64,000 bases of DNA, taken from Sporodiniella umbellata (lineage: Eukaryota; Mucoromycota; Mucoromycetes; Mucorales; Rhizopodaceae). Location of the stretch: contig JAIXMR010000028.1 in NCBI GenBank assembly GCA_025677835.1, forward strand, positions 164,276 to 228,275, in the 5' to 3' direction. The position numbers were made by a program, and so were the translations under genes. Under the pieces are notes generated by a model. That model was not told the DNA's origin. It ran no database searches and worked only from the letters and a program-made list of their open reading frames with translations. Below, piece by piece: positions 34,108 through 45,172 of the stretch (within the stretch, counting starts at the first letter, position 1; every line of letters starts with the position of its first letter).

Positions 34108-34572
34108 AAGCGAAAAAAAAAAAAAAAGCTATTATTTAACCGGAGCTTCCCTTAGTCTTCTTGATGTCATTCTTTTGCCAGAGTGGATCTTTTCACTAGC
34201 CATCCAAATAATTGCCACTGCACATACAAAAACAATTTGAGGCTTTGCAGAGCATTGTAGTATGCATATACATGTGCATAAAATTTTGTTGTATGCACCA
34301 TAGCCGACTATATGAATTTATCATGGATTTTTTCTTTCACTAGAACTTCGCCAACTGAATACATACACATGTATTGTACACTTCAATTATGTTATACCAA
34401 ACTATCCTAGGTATTCAACTACATGTGTTACACTAGACCACTGACGCTCTTCAAATAGGGCATGTCCCTTTTTTATGTTGGACGATCACTTTGTATCAAA
34501 CTCAGATGTTTTTTTTTTTCTTTCTTGTTAATTTTTTTTAGTTTGCTTTTTCTTTCTTCTTTTCTTTGAACT
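34108..34572. other. Divergent promoter region NCA2/VRG4
   Basis: The 465 bp between the two start codons. It contains a 15-nt A tract (34115-34129), repeated ACATGTAT-like AT-rich motifs around 34260-34430, and a CT-rich stretch immediately before the VRG4 ATG. No gene is seen. Confidence 0.6.
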
Positions 34573-35859
34573 ATGGACAAGAGTAAACAGGAGTATAAGG
34601 TGGTCATTGACCAGGAAGAAAACTCAAATCACAGTCGCTCTGTGGTCGCGCCATCTAGATTCCACCTTTCTCCAACAGCCCGTGCTGTTTTGCCCATTGC
34701 GAGCTATTGTTTTGCTTCTATACTTATGACAGTGACCAACAAGTATGTACTCAGTGGGTACGACTTCAATATGAATTTTCTACTTTTGACTATTCAGGTA
34801 AATATAGACGTTGCTTTATTGTTTCTTTTTTTTAACGAAAAAGAAAAACAATGCTAACTGTAAAAATAGAATCTAGTGACAGTTTTCCTATTAACCATCT
34901 TTAAATTTCTAAATCTCATCAAATTTCGGGATTTCGATAAAGAAGAAGCACGTAAATGGTTACCCGTTGCTGGTTCACTTGTGGGTATGATTTACACAGG
35001 CTCGAAAGCACTTCAATATCTCCGTATTCCTATCTATACCATCTTCAAAAATTTGACAATCATTCTTATTGCTTATGGTGAGGTTCTTTGGTTTGGCGGT
35101 AATGTTACACGTTTAATGTTGGTTTCTTTTGGTCTTATGGTAAATTAAAGAAAAGAAGTATGTTTTTTACTCACCAAACTTTAGGTGTTTTCATCAGTTA
35201 TTGCTGGATGGAGTGATATCAACGACACCTTATCAACTGTAGTAGAGTTTGATACCACAATAGCTGGTTACTTTTGGATGGGGACTAACTGTATTACATC
35301 TGCAGCTTTTGTGCTTTACATGAGAAAGAGAATTAAGCTGACCAACTTCAAAGACTTCGACACAGTCTTTTACAATAACTTCATTTCAATTCCTCTATTA
35401 ATTATTCCAAGCTTTATTTTTGAGGATTGGTCGGCTGAAAACCTCGCAATCAATTTTCCTAGCGACATTCGTCAACAAATGATCGTTGCCATGGTCTTCT
35501 CTGGTGCCTCAGCTTTTGCCATGTCTTATGCTTCTGCCTGGTGCGTACGAACCACTTCTTCTACAACATACTCTATGGTCGGTGCTTTGAACAAATTGCC
35601 TATCGCAGCCTCTGGAATGCTTTTTTTCAATGACCCTCCTACTTTTGGGAGCGTTTTAGCTATTATTGTTGGTCAGTTATATATAGGCCTCTTTTTTTTT
35701 TTGGGAGTTCTCATATATTTTTTAGGTTTTGTCGCTGGTATTGTGTATTCTTTGGCTAAAACAGTATATGGTAAATCTACACAGACTAAAGAAATAATAC
35801 CCATGTCGTCTTCAAGTCAAAGCAACGCTGACGCAGTCAAAGATCATGGAAAACCTTAA
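34573..35859 (+). CDS. VRG4: GDP-mannose transporter (VRG4)
   Basis: A Golgi antiporter that brings GDP-mannose into the lumen for mannosylation of wall glycoproteins and sphingolipids. Exons 34573-34797, 34870-35139, 35185-35671 and 35726-35859 give 371 aa. About ten hydrophobic helices are visible. Both substrate signatures are present: FYNN (about residue 227) and GALNK (about residue 298, [16 protein letters not shown]). The third intron (35672-35725) is exactly 54 nt and contains no stop, so unspliced transcripts would insert 18 residues (GQLYIGLFF...) in frame. The spliced [14 protein letters not shown] matches the family. The N-terminal tail is hydrophilic and the C-terminal tail Ser-rich. 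Confidence 0.93.
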
Positions 35860-36834
35860 TGTAAACATATAATTAGAATGAGAAAATAAACTTCATAAAA
35901 ACAGCTAGTCCCAGTGCTTTAAAACGATGTTTTAGTTTCATTATCAGCTTTTTCTCGTAAAAAAAGAGGAGAGTAGGTTACTGCAGGTACACAGAGTCCA
36001 ATCTAAAGTTGAATGAAACGTAGTCCTCCAAGTTAATAATAAGTCGTGAAGCAAGTTAGCTTAGACTTATCAGCATCTTGGTAAAGTTGTTTTTTGTTGT
36101 TTTTCTTGGCAATTATTCCTACTTCAGGCAATCTTTTACTCAAGTACCTCTGAGACACAACTTGCTTTGCAAACTTTTGATTTAAACCGTTTTTATTGGA
36201 CTGTTATTTTAACTATAAACACTACTAGTTTTCTAAAAAAAAAAAAAAAAAAACTGACCTTGTCTTCTTTTATGAGGATTGGAACGCTACTTAGAACTCG
36301 GTACAGCCCTAAGTCAACTGCTCCATTCATTTGCATATCGCAATAGACACACTGCTTTACCAAGTGCCATATTTTTAGAAGAAAGCTGCTCGTGTACCGT
36401 TTTTCTGCATAATGTTTAATCGAAAGCAAATATTACATTATGTAGTCTAGCTTTAAAGTAAGTTTGAGCAATTTTGCACTTTCAATACACTAAATGGGTT
36501 AGATTCGCAATAAAATGCTACACAACCTTTTTCTACCAATCTACGTTTTTCAGTCGCTTAAAGCAGGTACAGTTTGTGTAAGTGTGAACTTTCTGACGTT
36601 TTTGCTCACTTTTTGACATACACCTATTTTAAAGGAGCATTTAATAGCATTCAGTCCACCTCAAGTCATTACGGTATTTTTTTTTTTTTAGATTAGTTAC
36701 AACCTGAAACATTTGACAAGATGAGGCGATCCAATAGAAAATTTATCAAGGATAGTCTTTTAAAATCATTTATCCCCTCTTCTTCTTTTTTTTTTTCTTT
36801 CCTTTGCTATCTTAGAACAAGTTTTAAAAGAAAA
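35860..36834. other. Intergenic region
   Basis: The 3' flank of VRG4 and 5' flank of the next gene. A minus-strand frame at about 36240-36429, with a possible splice across an A tract (36236-36253), gives short Cys-containing peptides that I cannot assign. T tracts lie at 36676-36689 and 36787-36796. Confidence 0.5.
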
Positions 36835-38301
36835 ATGGCAAGCTATTGGCAAGAATTTGCACAAAGTATACATAGATTCAAATACTATACCTCAAAAATC
36901 GCTAACAATACCTTTTTATCAGACAAAAGAAACTCTACTAGTGTACTTGACTTACACAAAGGGCAAAACGATAATGCACCATGCAAAGCCAAAAGCCTGG
37001 GGTTTAATGACACGTATGAAGTACATTCGTCTATAGAAAGTAGCAAGGAGTGTGAATTGAGTCAAAAGGAAGACTTCAGTGCTGGTTCGTCCAACGACTA
37101 CTCATATGTTGCAAACCAGTCTTATGAATCTAGACCAAGAGCTAAAGTTATTGTTCAAAACAGTGGCTATTCCAAGTGGGACCTAATGAGGCCTAGATCT
37201 AAACCAAACATAACTAAGTTAAAGACCCACACCGCAAAAAAGCCTTTTGAAAGCAATGATATAACTGGTATAGAAAAAAATTACGCAGTTAACACAAATA
37301 ATTTTTCCGCGACTATTGAAGACAATATTCACGCGACTGATACAAAAAACAACAACACTTCCGTCTATTCTGTGGCTGTAAATACTGACTGTTTTCCAAA
37401 AGTGAGCACCTCTTATGCCTTCACTACCCCCATCGCCCCAAGTACTGCTTGCATCGCTGATACAAGTATTACTCAGTCCACTGAACAGAACGTTACGTAC
37501 CCCAATATTTCTACAGCTGCAATCTGTCTTAATACTGTTGAAAACACTAACCTCACTATCTCTAAAAAAACACCTTACTCTATGACCAGCAGTGTGTCCT
37601 CTCTTACTGACAAAGGAACTAATAATCTTATTGATACAAGTATTGACAGTTTTTCTGATATAAAAACTTGCTATCCCACTGTTTTAAGCAATGTCTGTTT
37701 GTCTCCTATAGACACTAGTGATTATGTTAAAGCCACTAACAATCCTTTTGAAGATTTTGGTTGGACTATTACAGCTACCGCATCTTCTGCTAATCCAAAA
37801 GACGCTGCTTTTACTGACGACACTACCTCCTGTCCTGGTGATACAAAAACTTTTTACTCAGCAGATACAGATACCGTTTATGCTACTGAAGAAATTGATA
37901 CTTGTTTTACCAACAGAAAGAATGCTTGGCTGGATGAAGTGTACGCTCCAAACGTCAATGAAAGCATTTACGAACCCACTTACTGTAGTGATACACATCC
38001 CTATCATAACACAGTCGAAAGTGTTCGCTATAACAGATTTGAAATGCTCTCTATGTGCCACGAATCTGATAGCAAACGGAACACTGAAGGTATTATGGCC
38101 TCCTTGAATATCTGTAAACTGATTGTAATGGGAAGCTATACACTCAAGGAAAGATATACTCCTAAAAACACCTTTTACGTACCTGAGAGACAACCATCGA
38201 ACAAGCCGGATTCAGGAAAAAAAGGTTTTACTCAATTGACCCCAATTTCCTCTAAAGGCTACCTTTTGACCTGTCCAGTATGCAAAAGCAAGGCTGCATA
38301 A
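36835..38301 (+). CDS. Unrecognised Ser/Thr-rich protein with NPF motif and C-terminal CPVC
   Basis: I do not recognise this protein. The frame is open from 36721, but the Met at 36835 (MASYWQEFAQS) is preferred because the upstream 38 codons translate a pyrimidine tract. This gives 488 aa. It is rich in Thr, Ser, Asn and Asp, with scattered single cysteines about every 20-30 residues in the middle (e.g. NTDCF, STACI, AAICL, IKTCYP, NVCLS, TSCPG, IDTCF), as if built from diverged short repeats. ATNNPFEDFGW near residue 342 combines an EH-domain-binding NPF with an adaptor-like DFGW. The C-terminus is LLTCPVCKSKAA, a possible half zinc-knuckle. No signal peptide or membrane span is seen. Probably a disordered cytosolic protein. 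Confidence 0.7.
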   Translation: MASYWQEFAQSIHRFKYYTSKIANNTFLSDKRNSTSVLDLHKGQNDNAPCKAKSLGFNDTYEVHSSIESSKECELSQKEDFSAGSSNDYSYVANQSYESRPRAKVIVQNSGYSKWDLMRPRSKPNITKLKTHTAKKPFESNDITGIEKNYAVNTNNFSATIEDNIHATDTKNNNTSVYSVAVNTDCFPKVSTSYAFTTPIAPSTACIADTSITQSTEQNVTYPNISTAAICLNTVENTNLTISKKTPYSMTSSVSSLTDKGTNNLIDTSIDSFSDIKTCYPTVLSNVCLSPIDTSDYVKATNNPFEDFGWTITATASSANPKDAAFTDDTTSCPGDTKTFYSADTDTVYATEEIDTCFTNRKNAWLDEVYAPNVNESIYEPTYCSDTHPYHNTVESVRYNRFEMLSMCHESDSKRNTEGIMASLNICKLIVMGSYTLKERYTPKNTFYVPERQPSNKPDSGKKGFTQLTPISSKGYLLTCPVCKSKAA

Positions 38302-38437
38302 AAAACTACCTTTTTAATAAAATTGCTTGTCCTCTCACCAAGCGAAAATTTTTCATATGCACTCCGCTAATTTTTTTATATTTTTACTTTTGTTGTATAT
38401 TTTGGGTGCGTTGGCTCTTTTATAAAAATAAACAAAA

Positions 38438-38891
38438 ATGAAGTTGGTCAGGTAAAAACTAAAAAAAAAAAAAAAAAAAAAGAAGAAGGGAATGTAACCT
38501 CACCTTTTACAAAGATTTTTGATGAAATTAAACAATGAATCCGTTTCAGTTGAAATGAAAAACGGCTCAGTTGTTTATGGCACGATCACCGGTGTCGACA
38601 TGAGCATGAACATTCATTTAAAAAATGTGAAAATGACTGTCAAGAATAGAGATCCCCACAACTTGGATTCCTTGAGCATTCGTGGCAATAACGTGCGCTG
38701 CGTAATACTGCCAGATAGTTTACCATTAGATACACTCTTGATTGACGATGCACCCAAATCAAAGAAGAAGAAAGATGGTAAGGTATTTCTTCAAATTCTT
38801 TAATAACATTTGTTTAGATGAAAATGGACGTGGTCGTGGACGTGGCATGTCGCGTGGACGTGGCGGAAGTCGTGGCCGTGGAAGACGTTAG
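38438..38891 (+). CDS. SMD1: Small nuclear ribonucleoprotein Sm D1
   Basis: A core Sm-ring protein of the spliceosomal U1, U2, U4 and U5 snRNPs. Three exons (38438-38451, 38515-38777, 38818-38891) give 116 aa. The 14-nt first exon supplies MKLVR, which then continues [17 protein letters not shown] as in all SmD1 proteins. Sm1 is [17 protein letters not shown]; Sm2 is [23 protein letters not shown]. The tail is a short GRGRG array ending RGRGRR, the substrate type for arginine methylation and SMN/Gemin binding. Intron 1 contains a 22-nt A tract, and intron 2 is only 40 nt. Confidence 0.95.
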
Positions 38892-39473
38892 AAATAAAAC
38901 AGTTTATTTTACAGCAAATAGTGTTACTTTTGGATTCATATATGCCTTTTGAGAACTGTTTGAGCAAGGGAAAGCATAATCCCTTTTGAAATGATATCTT
39001 GAAGGCTCTTAGACTAGTCTAAAGAAGCCTGAGTAAATCGTTCCTATTGTCTCTACAGTATTAAAAAGAAAAAGAAAAATTAGACAAGATAAATGAGAGA
39101 AACTGCTTCAAGTTATAGTGACAAAAAATACAAAGCTTTTGAAAGTTGTAAGGGTACTCACCTTGCAAGAAGTCTCACCTGTATTCTTGTTTACTGTATC
39201 ATAGAGAACCGCCAGCTTACTTAGAGATCTAGTTCAACACAAACGTAACTCCTATCTTCTATAACAAGTATAAGTATTTAATGAGAACAGTGTTCATATA
39301 TATACCTTTTTTTTTGTTTCTGAAATCGTTTTTACTATATAAAGGCCATGGTTTTTTTTTTTGCGCAAATAACAAAGACAACCTTATTTAGTATTATGAT
39401 GGAGCTGTAGTCAATATATTACTTCTATAGCATTTTTATTTATTATAATACTTTACAGTGTAAGTTATACATA
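38892..39473. other. Convergent intergenic region
   Basis: This lies between the stops of SmD1 and the DENN gene. AT-rich with T tracts at 39308-39316 and 39352-39361. I see no gene or strong repeat. Confidence 0.6.
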
Positions 39474-42400
39474 TTAGATGTTAAATTTAGTAGGAAATCT
39501 TTTGTATGTTTCTTTAGTGAATTGCGAATGTTCAGAAGGTGGTGTTGCCCAAATGATCTGTGAAACTCTAAAGGAGTCATCCTATAACAGTGTTTAATGT
39601 AAACTCTGTTTTAGCAAAAAATCAACCTACATTCATGAAAGGGGTATCGTCTTTTACAAACTTAAGTCTTGATCTATTGAGCTTAAGTTTAATATACTCG
39701 TCAAATACAACAATTTCAGGATCTTGGTCCGATTTGAGTAGTCGGTCTGTTACAAACTGATTGAACGTTTGAGAGTTACTGAAATGGGAAAGAAACTCCT
39801 GTTGATACGTTTAGTATTATACCCTTTTTCTCCACTAAATGCTTACTCTCGTATCTTTATCTGAATGTTTCAAAAATTTGTCTTTTGAAAAATAAAGAGG
39901 TTTGGCCCTTCCAGTGCTGGTGGTATTGGATGCGCTGATAGTAGACATATCGTTCTCTACTTGATCTACAAACCCAGTTCGGTAGTTGTATAAAAGTGAG
40001 GCAAACATGCGAATGAATGCATTGTGAATTTTTTGTTCGTCAAAACAGCTTGGTAGACATGGGTGAAGAATCTGATCAGTGCAATCGTCATGCGTAACTA
40101 GTTGACAGCCTGATTATAGTGTTGGTTAATATTTATACATACGTGTGCTTATATAGCTACCTTGACAACACATAAAAGTTTTTACTCTTAGGCTCCCTTC
40201 TTCTTCAGTAACTTGTTTTCCACATACACAACGATATCCTTGAAACCTGCTCAATTCAGAACTAAATATTTCAGCCATTGTATGACCTTCTACATGTTTA
40301 GTTCGTCGATGGAGTTGATTAGGATATGTTGGATCGAATTCGTGTGTTAAATTAGGCGTTAAAACAGATATACGTGGTGAAGTCAAGTTTTCCTGTTGAA
40401 GCACAGCCTTGGACATGAAAGTAGACATTCTATTCTTTGATTCTAGACTAAAGTGAGAGGAGTTGTGACCTTTAGGAGGCTCTGACCTATGCTGAGGAGA
40501 AGCCTTTCTATATGAATTGTTTATTCCAGGGTTTGCTGCTGTTACAGGCATCGAAAGACGCGAGCCCAGGGAAGATGTAGATACTGAAGGTCTCAGGGGA
40601 GGGCTAGATAGAGAAGGTGTAGACGTCACATTATTAGAGAAGAAAGCAGATCCAGGTAACTGTGGTAGACCAGGCACAACATCTTCTTCGCATGAAGTGT
40701 TAGACTCAGTCGAGCTCTGTACGCTCATGTTGCTACTCATTCCAAAAGGGTTTGAGATGAAAGATGTTGTATTGGACCAGATAGAGTTGGTATCTGAAGA
40801 GCTTTCGGAGTCTCGAGGAAGTTGGGCGGGGCTAACATATATGTCAGTGGTCTTTGACCGATTACAACGGAGCATCAACTTTCCCTTAGGAAATGCATGC
40901 TGTGCACTCAGTGGAACCCCATAGGGAATTTTGCACCGCGTATGTAAAGGTGCATACTGCTCAAGAGCTACCTGGAGCTTACGTCTTTGTCGATTGGGCA
41001 ATGTAACCGATCTCTGACTTTGGTGCATAGTGTTACTATCAATATTGACAATACACGCCTGTCACGTCGTTGAGTTTTTTTTTTTTTTTTTTTTTTTTTC
41101 AAGATCTATTTGTTTTCTTACATCGTCCGGAGCATGTTCATCCAGTTCAGACATATGCCCCTGATACCCTACCATATAAGGTACAGGAGCCTGTAAGCAT
41201 GTTAAAAGTCTTTCGGGTAATACGGGGATATACACAAACTGCCAATAAAAAGGGAAAAGTAGGTAGCGGAATGATTCGCAAGCTAAAGAAAGCATTGCTG
41301 TGTTTTGTGACAAGAAAACCACTTTTCCTTCAGCTAGCAAAGTCTTCATACAGATGAGATATGCTTCCGGATATATTACTTACCTCAATAACTGCGAGTA
41401 TTAGATGAGGTGACAAAGCGCGAAATATAGGGTATAGGGAAAACTAGTATAGGTACTTTGTCAAGACTCTGCTGTGTAAGCTAGCCCGGAAGAGCAAGAC
41501 TTACGTTTTTTAATATCGGAACCTGGTTTATGGGAGGCCTTGAAAAAAAGAGCGCTCTTGAGTTAATAGTGAGACCTATTTCAAATCTTCCAGGAGGGGG
41601 GAGGGGGACTTCATCAATTAAATTGACAATAGCACTATATGAAATTAAGCTTGTGTTACTATGACTAAGCGTGTTACCTTTTAATATCTATCAGTGGTGT
41701 ATCGTGCCTATAGCCTCCTACACCAACTACGTTGTCCAACACAATGCGAAGCCAGTCTCCGTAAAGATCGATCCAAGGCATGCGTCCCAGCAAGCCAATA
41801 CTTTTTGGTACCCAAATATCATTGGAAGAACATACTGCCATTTTCACAGGCTCTAGCAGTTCCAAGTACAAATCAATGTTTTCTTGACAAGATTTCATTT
41901 TTTCTTCCATTATTTGCGGGCCGCTTAAAATGTCTCTTCTGGCCTCTTCTGCACTAGCTCTCTCTGCAACAATTTTCTCTTTCAAGTGTTTAGCATATTC
42001 AATAGTACTTGTTGGTATGTTATCCTCAATCCATTCCTGAATGGTTTGATCCATTATTTTTTGAAACTTGTGTGACAGTTTTTCGTAAAACACTATACAT
42101 GACCCATAAACAGTAGATCCATTTTCATCTGTCATAGTCTATATACATTAATATGGGTATGTACGGTTCGATCTTACAAAAGAGTGGTATTTTTCTGGTG
42201 GTGGAGAATCTTCAAAGATTAATGAGATATCTTTTGGAAAGCAAAACTATTGAAACAAAATGTGAATCATGTCATTTTGTTGCTATTAAACCAATTACCA
42301 TAGCCGCATATGCAGGAAAAGGTTCCTGTTTGCAATAATCGGTTTCTGGATACCTCATCAAGACAGTTGGGGTATACTTCAAATCAAGTGGATTGGGAAC

Positions 42401-42841
42401 TTTTATCGTTTTTTTTATCTCATCTATGCAGACTAAGAAATCAAAAGAAATTTCACAACGTTGCGTACCTGTCTTTGAATCAGATAAACTTCTCCACTTC
42501 CTAGTATTGCTTCTGTGTATTGGTCTGTCGTTTTTCTTATCCATAACAGCAATGACATTATCACGTGCCAGGTCTCTTTCTTTATCAAAGTGATCAATTA
42601 CATTCTGAACATGATCTAAGACGCCTAAGAGGGATTCCTGTTTAGAAACTGATTTTCTGTGCTGAGGGCGATGGAGATTGTGAACTGCTCTTTCTTGCTG
42701 TTTGTAGTACGTGCTTTCGCTGTCGCTTAGTTGTTGGCTCATTTTAGCACTGTCAAGTGTAGGAATAACGTGCTCATCATTAAGACCAGCAATAAAGAAA
42801 TAATCTGCTACTCGTGAGGTAGGCAGGGCATAATTAGACAT
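39474..42841 (-). CDS. Tripartite DENN-domain protein with embedded C1 zinc finger
   Basis: A predicted Rab guanine-nucleotide exchange factor in membrane traffic. Ten exons (42299-42841, 42178-42246, 41678-42138, 41505-41634, 41384-41443, 41122-41343, 40161-41058, 39847-40109, 39631-39798, 39474-39581) give 973 aa. The uDENN part starts RVADYFFIAGL, with VLMRYPE. cDENN includes PPPGRFEIGLTINSRALFF, KVVFLSQNTAMLSLACESFR and YIPVLPERLLTCLQAPVPY. A Ser-rich linker (about 520-740) precedes a C1-type finger (GHTMAE...CVC...CCQGCQLVTHDDC...HPC, about 765-815). dDENN follows (AFIRMFASLLYNYR, DPEIVVFDEYIKLKLNRSRL). A 45-nt stretch in exon 1 (42429-42473) has GT-AG ends and is in frame, so it may be an optional intron. 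Confidence 0.9.
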
Positions 42842-43646
42842 TTCAATAAAGTAAAAAAAAAAAAAAAAAAAAACAAAAAAAAAAGCGCAAAACAGAAACT
42901 AAAAACACAGACTATTTGAGGGTTAGGAAAATTTGAATAAAATCCTTTGTGACCTATCCAATCATACTAGATAGAACATGACGTATTGTGGCCTTTAAAA
43001 AGTATGATACAATACAGACTCTTGATCTTTAGACTGTACGGCACCGTCTAGTTCTGATCTGTAAGTGTATATGCTTTTTAAAGATAGGGTGTTTAGCTTT
43101 GAATCAATTTGCTGTCGGCATCAGAAAGCTTTAAAACACTACATCTTTGTGCAAATCACGAAAAAAGTTCAAAAATTGGTATGTACTACCTATAGAAAAA
43201 AAAAGGATGGTTGGTAGCCATTAGAAGCGTAGATGTTGCCTTTGTGGTCTGTCTTTGCCTAGTCCTATTTTTTAAAAGAAAAATAGAAATACTCTAGCGT
43301 TTTAGAAGAGTAATATATAAATTAAACAACTAAGGATGATCGCAAACTCCTAAACTGCAAGTACAATTTTCAAAGGAGCATTTCAGTTCCTACTTCAGAA
43401 GCAGAAAAAGCATGGAGCAATGATATATTGCTGACTTCATAATTCTATTGCAGGTTAATATTGAAATTAGCTAGGCATTTAACTGATGGCATTGTCTATT
43501 GGTTTATCATTTTTTTTGAATGTACTATAGATTAAATTACACAAACTCCTTTATTATAAGCTAATTATATAGAGTTCTGAGATATATAGGTTTATAAAAT
43601 ACACCAGTGCCTTTTTTTCCCCTCTTGAAATATATTTGAATTAATA
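42842..43646. other. Intergenic region upstream of the DENN gene
   Basis: 805 bp, AT-rich, with an interrupted 20-nt A tract directly upstream of the DENN start (42852-42882). No gene is seen. Confidence 0.65.
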
Positions 43647-45172
43647 TTATAGCGGGACATTGGCGGATGTGCGTGTTGTTCTTCGAAGCTTTGTTTTGTA
43701 TTCCAGTTGTTTTGGAGAGTCTTCTGAGGCGGGGGCTTTCTTTATTTCCATGATCTTTCTCTTTTTTGTCACGATATGTGTGGATTTGTATACAGTAGTC
43801 ACTTTCGGTAGGACTAAACTCTTGATGTCCTGAGTGATTCGTTCGTTAAGCTCATTTTCTGCCTCCTGCTCCATGCTCTCTTCTCTCGTTTGAATCCCAT
43901 TAGACACGACGGGTGGTTCTTCCATACTAGGTATGCCTAACACTTTGATTTGTTGAATGCCACCGTCTGGATATAAATTTAGTCTTATATGCGAAACTGG
44001 CAGACCGTAAACTACAGAGTACATGTGTTCGATATTAGGGAGACATTCGGTTTTAGATACTAATGGAAACCATTTCGCGTTGAGATCCACATGGGGGTCC
44101 ACCTCTAGTGTATAGCACCCTTCCACTGCAAATCTTTTGGGAATATTGCCCTCAAATCCACTCGTATCAAGCGCGACAGCACTAAGTATGCCAGGTGTTG
44201 CCAACTGAATGACCACAGAGTCATTTCTTGCTTCTCCGTGTGATCTTGGTGTCAGCCAGCCACTGGACCTAGAAAGAAGTCAATTAACAAAAGAACAGCG
44301 ATATGCAGCTTTCAATTTACTGTGAAACGCCATGATCCAATAAAATGTTAGGTTTGTTTAAATAGTCCACATCTGTCCATCTAACAATCTGTGCGCCCAA
44401 GTTTGCAGATGCTAGGTTGTATTCGTGTTTTAAATCTTTCCAAGCAAAAGCTACTTGTCCGTAACAACGAAATCGGGCCTGCGATGTATAAATCAGCTAT
44501 GGTCATTATGATGTCACTTACTATGCCACCGCCAGGAGCAGTTGTTAATTTGAGCTTAGAGTAGATATGTGAGTCGTGCTCGATTTTGAAGAAATTATGT
44601 GCATTCATCTGTACAGGAACATTAGGTAATAAAGTAACCCACTAAAAGTAGTTATTAACTATGGTTAGCATGATTTCTGGCAAAAAAGACATCTCTTTGA
44701 TTTTGTACCTTTCCTCCATCCATTTCGTTTTCCATATACCCTTCTACAAGCACATTGGAAGGTGCGGACTCCATAAATCCAGATGTCTCAATATCGAAGC
44801 CATCGATAGTTCCTTTACATCCCAAGCATATGATTGCACTAATAGGTTATTCACTGCTGTCAAACTGAATGCTTACCTTGCAGTACTCTGATGTCTCCTT
44901 ACTTGCCATCCATCGGTCGTTCCCTCTATACGTTTTGCATTACTACCAGTCTTCAAATAACCCAACTACAAACCTTGATGCGCAGAAAGCGATATGTCTA
45001 CCTCCTCCGGCTTTAGCATATTTTCAGCCTTACCATAGTATTCGTCTGAGACATAGTCAATATATGAATCTCTAGTAATACATGTAAGCTGAGCGTAGTC
45101 GTCCAAATTGGCTTTTTGAGCATCCTCATAGCTTATCTCAACATAACTCGATCTAGATAAGCCGTTTCCCAT
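43647..45172 (-). CDS. DAL2: Allantoicase
   Basis: It hydrolyses allantoate to ureidoglycolate and urea in purine degradation, serving nitrogen scavenging. Six exons (44974-45172, 44877-44925, 44709-44838, 44522-44641, 44321-44478, 43647-44268) give 425 aa. The two allantoicase repeats are clear. The first has TIDGFDIETSGF, HNFFKIEHDSHIYSKLKL and PGGGIARFRCYGQVAF. The second has ILSAVALDTSGFEGN, HIRLNLYPDGGIQQIKVLG. A basic tail of about 90 residues after the second repeat is longer than usual. The protein begins MGNGLSRSS, fitting the N-myristoylation consensus, an unusual start for this enzyme. Intron 2 is only 38 nt. Confidence in the family is high. Confidence 0.93.

Noticed and set aside
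36193..36429. Possible small Cys-containing gene on the minus strand
   Set aside because: Only one short exon is plausible and the splice over the A tract gives an unsupported end; no family pattern.
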